This document shows positions 44,677 to 52,850 of a stretch of 64,000 nucleotides of DNA, piece by piece. The position numbers and the translations under genes are program-made. The first letter of the stretch is position 1. Every line of letters starts with the position of its first letter. The notes below the pieces were generated by a model. The model saw only the letters and a program-made list of their open reading frames with translations. It was not told the origin of the DNA and did no database searches. Origin of the DNA: Pseudomonas simiae (GTDB taxonomy: Bacteria; Pseudomonadota; Gammaproteobacteria; Pseudomonadales; Pseudomonadaceae); assembly GCF_900111895.1 (NCBI RefSeq), contig NZ_FOKB01000011.1:92795-156794 (forward strand), written 5' to 3'.

Positions 44677-45996
44677 TCAAACGCTATGGGCCATTTCAAG
44701 ACGGTGCGCGGAGGCATGGCGGCGCGACAACGCCAGCACACACACCAGCGAGACCGCCGCGATCAAGCTGTAAAACACTGCCATTGGCCACCATTGGCCT
44801 TGGTATTCGTGGGCCAGCCAGGTTCCGATCAATGGCGTAAGGCCACCCGCCAGGGCGCCGCACACCTGGTACGCCAGGGAAATCGCGGTGTAACGCACGC
44901 GGGTTTCAAAGAGGCCGCTGACGAAGCCGGCGATCACGGCATAAAACGACGCCATGCACACCACTGCCAGGGCGATGCCGAGGATGATCAAAGGCGCCTG
45001 GCCGCTGCTGACCAGGACGAACATGGGGTAAGGCGAAGCCATGGCCAATACGGTCATCGCGCACAGGAAACGCGTGGCACCGACCTTCTCCGCCACCCAG
45101 GCAGCCAGCGGCTGGACGCAGAACTGGATGATCGCGACAAAGAACAGGCACTCCAGAATCAACGAGCGCGGCAGGCCCAGTTGCTGAGTGCTGTAGGCGA
45201 TCATGAAGGTGTTGGTGAAATACACGCCAGCGATGCCCAGGGTGTTGGCACCGATGCACAGCAGCAGCGGACGCCAGGCGGTTCGCAGCACTTCAATGAC
45301 GGGCGCCTGGTCTTTCTTGATCGCCCGCGCTTTTTCCGCCAGGGCTTTGTCTTCAAGAAACTCCGGCGACTCGTTCACGCCCAGGCGAATCGCCAGGCCG
45401 ACCACCAACAGCAACGCACTGGCCAGGAACGGCACGCGCCAGCCCCAGCTCAATAGCTCGTCTTCCGGCAGGCGGGTTACCGCACTGAACGCCAACAGTG
45501 ACAGGATCAACCCAGCCGGGCTGCCCAATTGCGCGAAGGAAGCAAAGAAGTTGCGCCGGCCTTTGGGCGCATGCTCGCCCGCCATCAGCACCGCGCCGCC
45601 CCACTCACCGCCGACGGCAATACCCTGCACCACGCGGAGCAGGACCAGCAGTACTGGCGCAGCGGCACCGATCTGCGCGTAGGTCGGTAGCAGACCGATA
45701 CACACGGTAACCACGCCCATCATCACCAGGGTAATCACCAGGGATTTTTTGCGGCCAATCCGGTCACCGATGTGCCCGAACACAATGCCGCCCAACGGCC
45801 GCGCAAAGAAACCCACGGCAAAGGTGCCGAACGCAGCCATGGTGCTAAAGAGCTTGTCGTCAGAAGGGAAAAACAGTTGGCCAAACACCAGCGCCGCGGC
45901 GGTGGCGTAGATGTAAAAGTCGTACCACTCGATCATGGTGCCGATAAAAGCGGCGGCCGCAGCACGGCGAGGCTGGGGCGAAGCGGAAGGCTTCAT
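44677..45996 (-). CDS. MFS metabolite:H+ symporter
   Basis: The 439-residue, 12-helix MFS protein has IGTMIEWYDFYIYATAAAL in helix 1, GHIGDRIGRKKSL as motif A and LRVVQGIAVGGEWGG in helix 4. This is the ProP/ShiA-like metabolite:H+ symporter group that imports zwitterions and organic acids. It is first in a three-gene operon with two amide hydrolases, so it probably imports their substrate. It is divergent from a LysR gene across 158 bases. Confidence 0.85.
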   Translation of the reverse strand: MKPSASPQPRRAAAAAFIGTMIEWYDFYIYATAAALVFGQLFFPSDDKLFSTMAAFGTFAVGFFARPLGGIVFGHIGDRIGRKKSLVITLVMMGVVTVCIGLLPTYAQIGAAAPVLLVLLRVVQGIAVGGEWGGAVLMAGEHAPKGRRNFFASFAQLGSPAGLILSLLAFSAVTRLPEDELLSWGWRVPFLASALLLVVGLAIRLGVNESPEFLEDKALAEKARAIKKDQAPVIEVLRTAWRPLLLCIGANTLGIAGVYFTNTFMIAYSTQQLGLPRSLILECLFFVAIIQFCVQPLAAWVAEKVGATRFLCAMTVLAMASPYPMFVLVSSGQAPLIILGIALAVVCMASFYAVIAGFVSGLFETRVRYTAISLAYQVCGALAGGLTPLIGTWLAHEYQGQWWPMAVFYSLIAAVSLVCVLALSRRHASAHRLEMAHSV

Positions 45997-46109
45997 GGGG
46001 CTGGCTCCTTTGGTTATTTTTTTGGCAGGAGAAAGGTCGAACGCATGCGCTCTGATGGCGCTTGTTGAGGGTGATTTATCGTCTTGGGGCTATGATTAGT
46101 CAATTTTCT

Positions 46110-46131
46110 ATTTATTATTCCAATTATAAAT
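46110..46131. promoter_or_regulatory. Candidate LysR operator
   Basis: A 22-bp imperfect palindrome with ends ATTTAT / ATAAAT and inner ATT / AAT, in an AT-rich patch 24 bases before the LysR start (46155) and about 115 bases from the divergent MFS gene. Size, position and T-N11-A spacing fit a LysR site. Confidence 0.5.
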
Positions 46132-46154
46132 CCTGCTTATTATCGAGCTTCACC

Positions 46155-47120
46155 ATGCCCGACGCCCGCCGCGACATTCACCCTTTGCTCAACGACCGCC
46201 TGGACTGGAACCTGCTGCGCACGTTCCGCGTGATCGGCCAGGAGCTGAGCATCAGCCGCGCCGCCGCCCGTCTGCACTTGACCCAACCGGCGATCAGCCA
46301 GGCACTCAAGCGGCTGGAAGAACAACTCGATTGCCAACTCATCGTTCGCCGGGGTCCACGCTTTGTGCTGACGGAGGCCGGTGAGCAGATCTTCGCCATC
46401 GCCGGCGAGATGTATGGCCAGGTGTCGCAGATGAGTAACGCCCTGCAAAAACCCGGTGATGAAGTGATCGGCAAAGTGCGATTGCTGATGATCAGCCGGA
46501 TCAACTCGGACACCTTCGATGAATACCTGGCGGACTTTCATCGTGAACACCCTCGGGTAGACCTGGAAGTCGAGGTGATGCGCAGTTCGGACATCGTCGC
46601 CGCGCTCCTGGAAAAAACCGCGACGCTGGGCCTGAGCCTTAACCGTCGGCCACAGCCACGTCTGGAACAACACCTGTTCCTGCGCCAGCGTTATGCGTTT
46701 TTTTGTGGGCGACACCATCCGCTGTTCGGGCGCATCGGTTTGGCGGAGGGGGACCTGCAATCGGAAAACTTCGTCAGTTTTACCAGCGACCAGATTGGCG
46801 GGATGCTCTCACCGTTGACGATTTTCCGCGACCAGCAAGGGTTCAGTGGGCGGATTGTGGCGTCGTCTTCAAGCCTGGAAGAAGTGCGGCGTTTGGTGAT
46901 CGCCGGCTTCGGCCTGGGCTGCCTGCCGATCCATGTGGTCGCGGATGATGTGAAAAACGGGCTGCTCTGGCGGTTACCGCCGGATGAGGGAATAACGGAC
47001 GTGGACATTCACCTACTGTGGAATCGAGAGCAGAAGATGAGCCGCGCGGAAACCGTGTTTATTCAGAGCCTGACAGCGCGCCTGGCTGACCACGGCGCGC
47101 ACGCTTCTAAAAGTGGATGA
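46155..47120 (+). CDS. LysR-family regulator of the MFS/amidase operon
   Basis: The 321-residue protein has HTH RTFRVIGQELSISRAAARLH and LTQPAISQALKRLEEQLDC, followed by an inducer domain. It is divergent from the MFS-M20-deacetylase operon and is the likely controller. ATG 46155 is chosen because the LysR fold begins soon after; in-frame starts upstream (46062) run through the AT-rich promoter and its palindrome. Inducer unknown. Confidence 0.83.
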   Translation: MPDARRDIHPLLNDRLDWNLLRTFRVIGQELSISRAAARLHLTQPAISQALKRLEEQLDCQLIVRRGPRFVLTEAGEQIFAIAGEMYGQVSQMSNALQKPGDEVIGKVRLLMISRINSDTFDEYLADFHREHPRVDLEVEVMRSSDIVAALLEKTATLGLSLNRRPQPRLEQHLFLRQRYAFFCGRHHPLFGRIGLAEGDLQSENFVSFTSDQIGGMLSPLTIFRDQQGFSGRIVASSSSLEEVRRLVIAGFGLGCLPIHVVADDVKNGLLWRLPPDEGITDVDIHLLWNREQKMSRAETVFIQSLTARLADHGAHASKSG

Positions 47121-47170
47121 ACGCCTCTCTGAAGGGAGTGGTCAAGCCAGAACAACAGGGAACCTTTTAC

Positions 47171-47425
47171 TCAGCGTCCCCGTTCTTTATTGGCTTGGGA
47201 GAGAACCGAGGCCGCAAGGGATTTTGCAGCCTCACTGTACTGGTCGCTTTGAAGCACTTTCGCCGCCTTCTCCTCCAGCACAGCGCTTGTCTGCTTCTCG
47301 GTACTGCGCTGAGCCAACGCTGAAGCGGCAAGGCTTTTGGCAATGACCGAAGCGTCTGGATTATTGAGGGTATCGGCCGCCAGGATAGCTATCTTGCCGG
47401 AGGTTTTTTTCGTGTTCTTGCTCAT
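47171..47425 (-). CDS. Small alanine-rich protein with internal repeat
   Basis: The 84-residue protein has two copies of a short unit, AKSLAASALAQ (about 30-40) and AKSLAASVLSQ (about 67-77), separated by TEKQTSAVLEEKAAKVL. It is predicted helical. It belongs to a conserved family seen in enterics and pseudomonads (often on mobile elements) whose role is unknown. AAGGA lies 8 bases before ATG 47425. It converges with the LysR gene. Confidence 0.75.
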   Translation of the reverse strand: MSKNTKKTSGKIAILAADTLNNPDASVIAKSLAASALAQRSTEKQTSAVLEEKAAKVLQSDQYSEAAKSLAASVLSQANKERGR

Positions 47426-47707
47426 GATGCAATTCCTTTGCAGTGGTTAGCGCCTGATCGAGTGCGCTATCACAACGTAATAAACTGCAGGAGCCACTGC
47501 AATGCGCTGCCTGTAGGCAACGTTTTGCAAGTCCGTGCGAAAGGTGCATCGGTCATGCAGTGCGTGCTAGAGCGTCGCATCGATAGCACTGATGATTACT
47601 ATCGAAACGAGCGCCTGCTCGATTTTCAGCACTGATTCCTATAATCGCTTCCTAATTCCCTCCCCCTCGCCTGGCTTCGGGCGACGTTCACCCTGGAACC
47701 CAACACT

Positions 47708-48934
47708 ATGCCAAGTGCCAGCCAGGCCCCTCGCGGCCTTCCCGAACATAATCAACAGAGCGTCAAACAGCAGTGGCTGGCGATTCTCTCAGTCGCCGTG
47801 GGCGCCTTTGCCTTGGTGACCAGCGAGTTTCTGCCAGTGGGCGTACTCAACGATGTCGCTGCGGACCTGAGCATCAGTGCCGGTCACGCCGGCCTGATGG
47901 TCACCCTACCCGGCATCATGGCCGCGCTCGCCGCCCCCCTGCTGTCGGTGATCATTGGCGCCATGGACCGCCGTTATCTGCTGATCGGCCTGACGCTGAT
48001 CATGATCATCGCCAACATGGTGGTGGCCTTCGCCAGTGATTTCAGCCTTCTGCTATTCGGTCGCGTATTGCTGGGTATCAGCATCGGCGGTTTCTGGGCC
48101 ACAGCCATCGCCCTCAGCGGCCGCCTGGCACCCAAAGGCGTGGATGTCGCGAAGGCCACCTCGATCATCATGATGGGCGTGACACTGGCCACCGTACTCG
48201 GCGTGCCCGTAGGCACATGGCTAAGTGGCTTGATGGGCTGGCGCATGACTTTCCTGGTCACCGCGTTGCTGGGCTTACCGGTGCTGCTGGCACAGGTCCT
48301 CCTGCTCCCCATACTCAAGCCGGAAAAACCCATTCTTGTCAGCGACCTGCCGGCGTTGTTCATCAATCCACGGGCTCGGGTCGGTTTGATCGCGGTATTG
48401 CTGATCGGTCTTGCACACTTTGCCGCGTACACCTACGTCGCGCCTTTCTTCAAGAACAGCTCCGGCTTCGATGGTCCGACCATCGGCTCGCTGCTGCTGA
48501 TGTTTGGCGTGGCCGGTGTAGCAGGTAACATTTTTGCCGGTTTCGCCGCCAACCGCAGCGTGCGCTACACCCTACTGCTGGTCGCGCTGATGATCGGCAC
48601 CAGCACCGCCCTGTTCCCCTACTTCGCCACCGGCCTGACCGGCGCCGCCATGCTGATCGCACTCTGGGGCTTCGCCTTCGGCGCCTTCCCGGCCTGCGCC
48701 AGTATCTGGATGTTTGTCGTAGCGCCCAAGGATGTGGAGCGTGGCATGCCGCTGTTCGTCGCGTTGTTCCAGGTGATTATTGCGCTGGGCTCGTTCTTCG
48801 GCGGACGGATCGTCGACCAGATGGGCAGCGCCGTGCTGTTGAGCCTCGCGACCGCATTGGTAGGCGTGGGTTTTGTGACGGTGCTGGTGCTGGGGCGGAA
48901 TGTGAGCAATAGCTTGGCAGCGCAGCCTGCCTGA
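47708..48934 (+). CDS. MFS efflux transporter, DHA1 family (NepI/AraJ-like)
   Basis: The 408-residue, 12-helix protein has ALVTSEFLPVGVLNDVAADL in helix 1 and the group signature GVPVGTWLSGLMGWRMTFLV in helix 5. This is the DHA1 branch that includes sugar, purine-ribonucleoside and drug exporters such as NepI. The short spacing between the helix 2 region and GAMDRRYLL marks motif A. It is a single gene followed by a terminator. Substrate unknown. Confidence 0.83.
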   Translation: MPSASQAPRGLPEHNQQSVKQQWLAILSVAVGAFALVTSEFLPVGVLNDVAADLSISAGHAGLMVTLPGIMAALAAPLLSVIIGAMDRRYLLIGLTLIMIIANMVVAFASDFSLLLFGRVLLGISIGGFWATAIALSGRLAPKGVDVAKATSIIMMGVTLATVLGVPVGTWLSGLMGWRMTFLVTALLGLPVLLAQVLLLPILKPEKPILVSDLPALFINPRARVGLIAVLLIGLAHFAAYTYVAPFFKNSSGFDGPTIGSLLLMFGVAGVAGNIFAGFAANRSVRYTLLLVALMIGTSTALFPYFATGLTGAAMLIALWGFAFGAFPACASIWMFVVAPKDVERGMPLFVALFQVIIALGSFFGGRIVDQMGSAVLLSLATALVGVGFVTVLVLGRNVSNSLAAQPA

Positions 48935-48952
48935 CCGGGAACGTAGTCACTG

Positions 48953-48991
48953 AAAAGCCTGCTGGGTGTTGAGCTCGGCGGGCTTTTTCGT
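48953..48991 (+). terminator. Rho-independent terminator after the DHA1 MFS gene
   Basis: AAAAGCC near 48953 and GGCTTTTT near 48981 pair around GC-rich inner bases, ending in five T residues, 19 bases after the MFS stop. Confidence 0.75.
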
Positions 48992-49243
48992 TTAATGGGG
49001 GTAAGCGATGACCGCTATTCCCGGAGATCAGCACCGGGAATCTGCATCAAGGCGTTCGGAGCCATTAAACGACGGCAAGGGAAGCGTCGATAACTCAATC
49101 TCTGACAGCCGGAAACCTTCTCGCCTCTATCCGTTGCGACGGATCTGGGCTCTCCAGGCGTCACCGCGTTTCTCGTATTAGGCTATTTACGGATATTGGC
49201 GGGTGCTTGGGGGGCGCGAAAGAGAAGGCATTTCCCCAAACAC
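48992..49243. other. Non-coding stretch before the tRNA scar
   Basis: About 250 bases without a supported gene. It lies between the MFS terminator and the tRNA terminator and belongs to the chromosome side of the junction. I see no RNA or promoter that I can name. Confidence 0.35.
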
Positions 49244-49281
49244 AAAAAAGCCCCGAGGCGGTTAAGCGCTCGGGGCTTTTT
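49244..49281 (-). terminator. tRNA-gene terminator (bidirectional)
   Basis: AAAAAGCCCCGAG, a short loop around GGTTAAGC, and CTCGGGGCTTTTT form a strong GC stem flanked by A and T runs. It stands just beyond the CCA end of the tRNA fragment and was presumably the terminator of the original tRNA gene. Confidence 0.85.
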
Positions 49282-49286
49282 AAATA

Positions 49287-49313
49287 TGGCGGAGAGATAG
49301 GGATTCGAACCCC
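49287..49313 (-). other. Partial tRNA 3' end: att-type integration scar
   Basis: Read on the minus strand, this 27-base stretch ends CCCTATCTCTCCGCCA and contains the T-loop TTCGAAT, the acceptor strand, discriminator G and CCA. No matching 5' half (GGAGAGA...) is found to its right, and the T-stem breaks down after GGGG. It is therefore the 3' part of a tRNA, probably a class II tRNA such as tRNA-Ser, left at the border when an element integrated into the gene. Confidence 0.75.
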
Positions 49314-49676
49314 TTCTTGCATACCAGCAGGCCGCCTGTGGCTAGAGAATACGGCGCTTTAGTCCTTCGCTCATGGCGTCCTGCGGTATATGGCGGCCCT
49401 CAATTTGCCCTAATTTTGCCCTAACCCACTCATCACTGCCGCTTCTATGCTGGTTGTTTTCTCGAAAGGATTCGGCCCATCCCTTGTGATTACTTGCAAG
49501 GCCTCTAGAGAATCCGGGGCGATTCAACCCTGCGAACTCCACGCCACGACCTCCCCCCGCTAAAAATTTTGAAATACGCTGTGATGTCATTGCGCCATTA
49601 TGCGTCATACCTACCGTGGTCTCAGTGAGTATCTTGAGCCACCGGCGTCATCTAGTGAAAATCACCAGGTGCTAAA
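49314..49676. other. Element border region without a confident gene
   Basis: Next to the att-like scar. It contains one copy of the 34-bp direct repeat. A minus-strand frame at 49342-49608 has no recognisable family. An integrase gene would be expected here in many tRNA-integrated elements, but none is seen. Confidence 0.4.
49493..49526. repeat. 34-bp direct repeat, copy 1
   Basis: CTTGCAAGG, two variable bases, then TCTAGAGAATCCGGGGCG and ATTCA. Matches the copy at 51525-51558 at 32 of 34 positions. Read on the other strand it begins TGAATCGCCCCGGATTC, similar in style to the ends of IS3-family elements. Confidence 0.7.
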
Positions 49677-49880
49677 ATGCGTGACGAAATTCGTCGTTCG
49701 GCTATAAAAGCCTGGAGGGATCTTTTATATCAGGCTGTAAATGAACAGGACGTCGAGGACAAGTATTTTAAATTGCTTACGAGAGCCGATGAGATGGAGT
49801 GTGCCGGCCTTATAACAGAGGAGGAGTGGAGGAAGCTTGTTCGCAAAGCGGGCGAGTTTCTAGCGAGCACAGTTATATGA
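49677..49880 (+). CDS. Small hypothetical protein (67 aa) of the element
   Basis: The 67-residue acidic/basic helical protein starts MRDEIRRSAIKAWRDLLYQA and ends KLVRKAGEFLASTVI. AGG lies 8 bases before the ATG. Codon use is less GC-rich than in the chromosome. I do not recognise the family. It is the first plausible gene inside the element, on the opposite strand from the tail genes. Confidence 0.5.
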   Translation: MRDEIRRSAIKAWRDLLYQAVNEQDVEDKYFKLLTRADEMECAGLITEEEWRKLVRKAGEFLASTVI

Positions 49881-50055
49881 TCTCATTCGGTGGGAGCGCC
49901 TCAGAGCGACCCACCTTTGAAAACGACAACCTTCAAATCGGGCTCCATGATCAAGCATCTTCGACGCCTACACCGTACGCAAAATCTAATAATAGTTTGG
50001 CTCTATTAGCATTGGGAAATACTCATATCCGGTGATTTTCTAACTTGCAACCAAT

Positions 50056-50340
50056 TCACTGTCCTTCAGATTTTGTCAGCCTCATCCTTTTCGATATGTT
50101 GGCTTGAGACATCCGCCTTATCACAACTATCTCCTCAAGAATTTCCCGCACCAGCTTTCTGACTCCAGCTTCACCGTGATACCTGCGGCGATCAATATTC
50201 GTAACCGTTAATTCATCCGCTTCGGCGCATTTCAATGTTATCGAAAGCATCTTGTCGCACTCAATCCTGGATGAAATCACACAATTGGGCAGACGTTTTG
50301 TGAGCGCTGCTTCAATCTCAGATTGGCTTAACGTATCCAT
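50056..50340 (-). CDS. DUF1652-like small protein
   Basis: The 94-residue protein has an ADELTVTNIDRRRYHGEAGVRKLVREILEEI core that matches the pattern of DUF1652, a small family nearly confined to Pseudomonas and usually present in several copies. A basic tail (SKRMRLTKS) follows. Role unknown. It is unlike its neighbours in having a chromosome-type relative, so it may have been picked up by the element. Confidence 0.6.
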   Translation of the reverse strand: MDTLSQSEIEAALTKRLPNCVISSRIECDKMLSITLKCAEADELTVTNIDRRRYHGEAGVRKLVREILEEIVVIRRMSQANISKRMRLTKSEGQ

Positions 50341-50682
50341 ACGAGAGTCCCATGGTAGCGATCAACTATCATAGACAGTCTAGGGCGAGGTTGAAAAGTA
50401 CATGATGAATCGTTTTAGATGGCCATTGATAGAGCAGGCATATTATAGAATCTGAGCGATTGGACGTTTGTCTACTCGTTCTGCCTGATGTTTTTTTAGG
50501 AGCGGGGCGGGGGCAATATCTGAGCCATGCCCACGAAGGCAGGATCATGAGCTTCAATTACTCAATCAAATAATTGCTCTGGATTTTTACAGGGAGGGTG
50601 TTTTCTTAGAGATCACAGTTGAGTGACTTAACAGGATGGGCCTATTCAGCCCTTCCTCCTTTACTCATGTCGAACTCAAAAA
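50341..50682. other. Intergenic stretch without a supported gene
   Basis: Only short frames of poor codon character. No terminator, tRNA or repeat could be recognised. Confidence 0.35.
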
Positions 50683-50886
50683 CTAACTCCTCGGCGAGTG
50701 ATTTATACTCGTCCTGTCTTCAAGCTCGACCAGGTTGATACCTGTCGTGCAAAACATTGCTCCAAGCTCTGGCTGCCTGACGAAAACAGTAGCTGTCCAT
50801 CCATTGATCAGAACGCAATCTATCTGGTGCCCGGGCAGGCTGCTCTCGAGGCGTTGAGCAAGCGAAATCCTCTTCCAGTCGTGCAT
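50683..50886 (-). CDS. Small hypothetical protein (67 aa)
   Basis: The 67-residue frame begins MHDWKRISLAQRLESSLPGH and contains a compact beta-rich middle (CVLINGWTATVFVRQ). It could be a real small gene, but the ribosome site is weak and an opposite frame overlaps it. No family is recognised. It belongs to the cluster of small orphan genes between the att scar and the recombinase. Confidence 0.35.
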   Translation of the reverse strand: MHDWKRISLAQRLESSLPGHQIDCVLINGWTATVFVRQPELGAMFCTTGINLVELEDRTSINHSPRS

Positions 50887-50949
50887 GATCGTGTACTCAC
50901 GTAGCGATGATGCAAGGTTGACAGGCCGGGATCAAAAAAGTGCCAAAAA

Positions 50950-51252
50950 TCAATACTCTGGATCTGAACGCTCAAGGGCGTTCAGATCGTGCTGTCGCAG
51001 CTCCTCAAGTGCCAAACGGTAGGCTTTGAACCACCCGAATATGGTCCATCCTGCGAGTAAGTTTACAAAAAGAAGTCTGGAGGGAGGGCCGGGGTGTAGG
51101 AGCGCTAAGCAGATCGACAGATACATGTAGAGCATGACGGCGCTCAGATAAAGCGTGAAACTTGAGGCTGTAGCTATTGCAGTGTCGCCCGCGCACATGA
51201 AATGGCTTATGAGGCAGGTGGGGATGAGTATCGCTAGGCCAAATACCCTCAT
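50950..51252 (-). CDS. Small membrane protein, superinfection-immunity-like
   Basis: The 100-residue protein has two or three hydrophobic helices. Its C-terminal one reads FVNLLAGWTIFGWFKAYRLA, which resembles the N-L-L-x-G-W-T-x-x-G-W signature of T4 Imm-type superinfection immunity proteins. These inner-membrane proteins block DNA entry of related phages. AGGTGA precedes ATG 51252. The assignment rests on one motif and on the prophage setting. Confidence 0.5.
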   Translation of the reverse strand: MRVFGLAILIPTCLISHFMCAGDTAIATASSFTLYLSAVMLYMYLSICLALLHPGPPSRLLFVNLLAGWTIFGWFKAYRLALEELRQHDLNALERSDPEY

Positions 51253-51920
51253 TGATCTCACCTACAAATTGCTATTTGAAGTCAGTGATACCACAAGGCC
51301 TTACGCTTGGGTAGGTACCAGATACAGTAATCCCGGAGCGGGATCAGGCAATTGATGCGTGTTTCCATGCTCCTATGGCTGAGTTCATTATGCTGGGTGC
51401 GCGATGAGATCAGTGGAGCACAGGGAAAAAGAGCGCCCTGGCAACCTCGTCCAGTAGTTTATCGATCTCAACCAGCTCGGCTTTGTTGATACCAATCGAG
51501 CTTTTATAGACGCATGCCAATTAGCTTGCAAGGTGTCTAGAGAATCCGGGGCGATTCACTGGAGTCCTGAAATCGGGAGGTTCTATTTTGATCGCGGAAC
51601 GGATTTTATAAGCTTCATCGCCTAAAGACGGGTAGCCCTCCGGCAAGTCCTATCAAGCCTTCGGTTCAACGATTCAGGATAGGAATTCGCCCCCCTCTCA
51701 TGTCACCCTAAGCCGCTTCGAGCCATGAAATACGGTGTTTATCCCCAATATCAGCGGCCCTTTGCGGCCAATACTTGCCCAAATGTCGCTCTAGTTCGCC
51801 GAATTTCAAGACCACGATGCCACTTCAACCACACTGTGGCCTTGAATGCTCATCAAGTTCCGCCACAGGGAAAGAACGGCAGGCGTGCAGACCGCATGAT
51901 TTGAGGAAAGTCTGCCGAAT
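51253..51920. other. Gene-poor stretch with repeat copy and likely gene remnants
   Basis: It holds the second copy of the 34-bp repeat (51525-51558). A minus-strand frame around 51590-51670 reads DLPEGYPSLGDEAYKIRSAI after two stops. Another around 51715-51820 reads ERHLGKYWPQRAADIGDKHR. These look like decayed coding pieces, but I cannot name them. Confidence 0.35.
51525..51558. repeat. 34-bp direct repeat, copy 2
   Basis: CTTGCAAGGTGTCTAGAGAA followed by TCCGGGGCGATTCA. Same orientation as the copy at 49493-49526, about 2.0 kb away. The interval between them holds the small orphan genes. Confidence 0.7.
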
Positions 51921-52514
51921 TTAGCCTCGCTGGCATGGCTCGTGGAATCGCTGAACGAGTCGTATCAATGTCCTAGGTGTAACTTTGAATTGATCAGCAA
52001 CGTTCCGAATGTTGACTCCCTTATTCAGAAGTAATTTCGCTTCTCTACACTGATCTGCATTGAGAGATGGCTGCCTACCTAAATGTTTTCCTCGCGCCCG
52101 GGCTGCGGCCATACCCGCTAAAGTACGCTCGCTAATCAGAGAACGCTCAAATTCGGCTAGCGCAGCCATCATGTGAAATACAAGCCTCCCTCCCGATGAG
52201 GAGGTATCTATGTACTCACAGATAGACTTGAAACGGATGTGACGATTCCCCAGATTTTCTAGCAGATGCACAAGATGAACTAGCGACCTGCCTAAACGGT
52301 CCAACCGCCAAACAACCAACATATCCCCCGCCCTCAACCGCTTCAAAGCTTTATCCAAGCCCGGCCTAGCACGGACACCTCCAGAGATTCCGCTATCTGT
52401 ATAAATCAGCTCACAGCCTGCGCATTTCAAAGCCTGAATCTGTAAGTCAAGGTTCTGTTCGTCGGTTGACACACGAGCGTATCCGATTTTCCGACCAATT
52501 ACTGTGGATTCCAT
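51921..52514 (-). CDS. Serine site-specific recombinase (invertase/resolvase)
   Basis: The 197-residue protein has a catalytic domain with nucleophile Ser16 in GYARVSTDEQ, the arginines of WRLDRLGRS and the long E helix (MMAALAEFERSLISERTLAG). A C-terminal HTH (NIRNVADQFKVTPRTLIRL) follows. Size and build match DNA invertases such as Gin/Hin and resolvases of Tn3-like elements. No invertible tail-fibre segment is visible nearby, and inverted repeats lie just upstream. It may act on the element's own DNA or be a transposon remnant. Confidence 0.88.
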   Translation of the reverse strand: MESTVIGRKIGYARVSTDEQNLDLQIQALKCAGCELIYTDSGISGGVRARPGLDKALKRLRAGDMLVVWRLDRLGRSLVHLVHLLENLGNRHIRFKSICEYIDTSSSGGRLVFHMMAALAEFERSLISERTLAGMAAARARGKHLGRQPSLNADQCREAKLLLNKGVNIRNVADQFKVTPRTLIRLVQRFHEPCQRG

Positions 52515-52850
52515 GAGGATCTCGAATGGAGGAACGCTCTGGCCGAATGCCTACCGGGTCCCCAAACGGTAGGTAGAAGCTAAAAATAGCTTGCCTTGGT
52601 CGAGACATTCTCCAGATTTGACAAAAAGGGGTCCCTTTAGGTGAGCCTCCATGCACCCTTCAACTCTCCCTCGTAATGGCTACTTGGCAGCATCATTTTT
52701 ACTTTTTTGCAGCATCCCAGATAGGACCCCTTTTGTCCTGCTTCTCCAACCTCAAAGCACGAAATTTCGCGCGGTGGCTCCAAGTAGAAATTTTCTTTCG
52801 ACGACGTCATAAGACGAGCTTTTTCATGATCAGTTCCAAGGGGGGGAAAT
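52515..52850. other. Region between recombinase and EAL gene, with hairpins
   Basis: It contains CCTACCG/CGGTAGG arms at 52550-52556 and 52567-52573, an AAGCTA/TAGCTT hairpin just after, and the larger inverted repeat listed separately. It should hold the two divergent promoters. GC content falls sharply within it. Confidence 0.45.
52620..52737. repeat. Inverted repeat beside the serine recombinase
   Basis: GACAAAAAGGGGTCC (52620-52634) and GGACCCCTTTTGTC (52724-52737) are complementary apart from one extra A, with 89 bases between. They may be recombination half-sites or a long hairpin. Confidence 0.5.

Noticed and set aside
49287..49400. A complete tRNA gene
   Set aside because: Only the 3' end is present. 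No matching 5' acceptor strand, D-arm or anticodon arm can be built to the right.
49342..49608. Minus-strand frame next to the att scar, considered as an integrase remnant
   Set aside because: No tyrosine-recombinase motif (R-H-x-x-H-x-Y) can be seen and the sequence has no coherent fold pattern.
50369..50557. 62-codon minus-strand frame
   Set aside because: Composition is random (many Arg, Ser, Trp, Cys) with no start signal.
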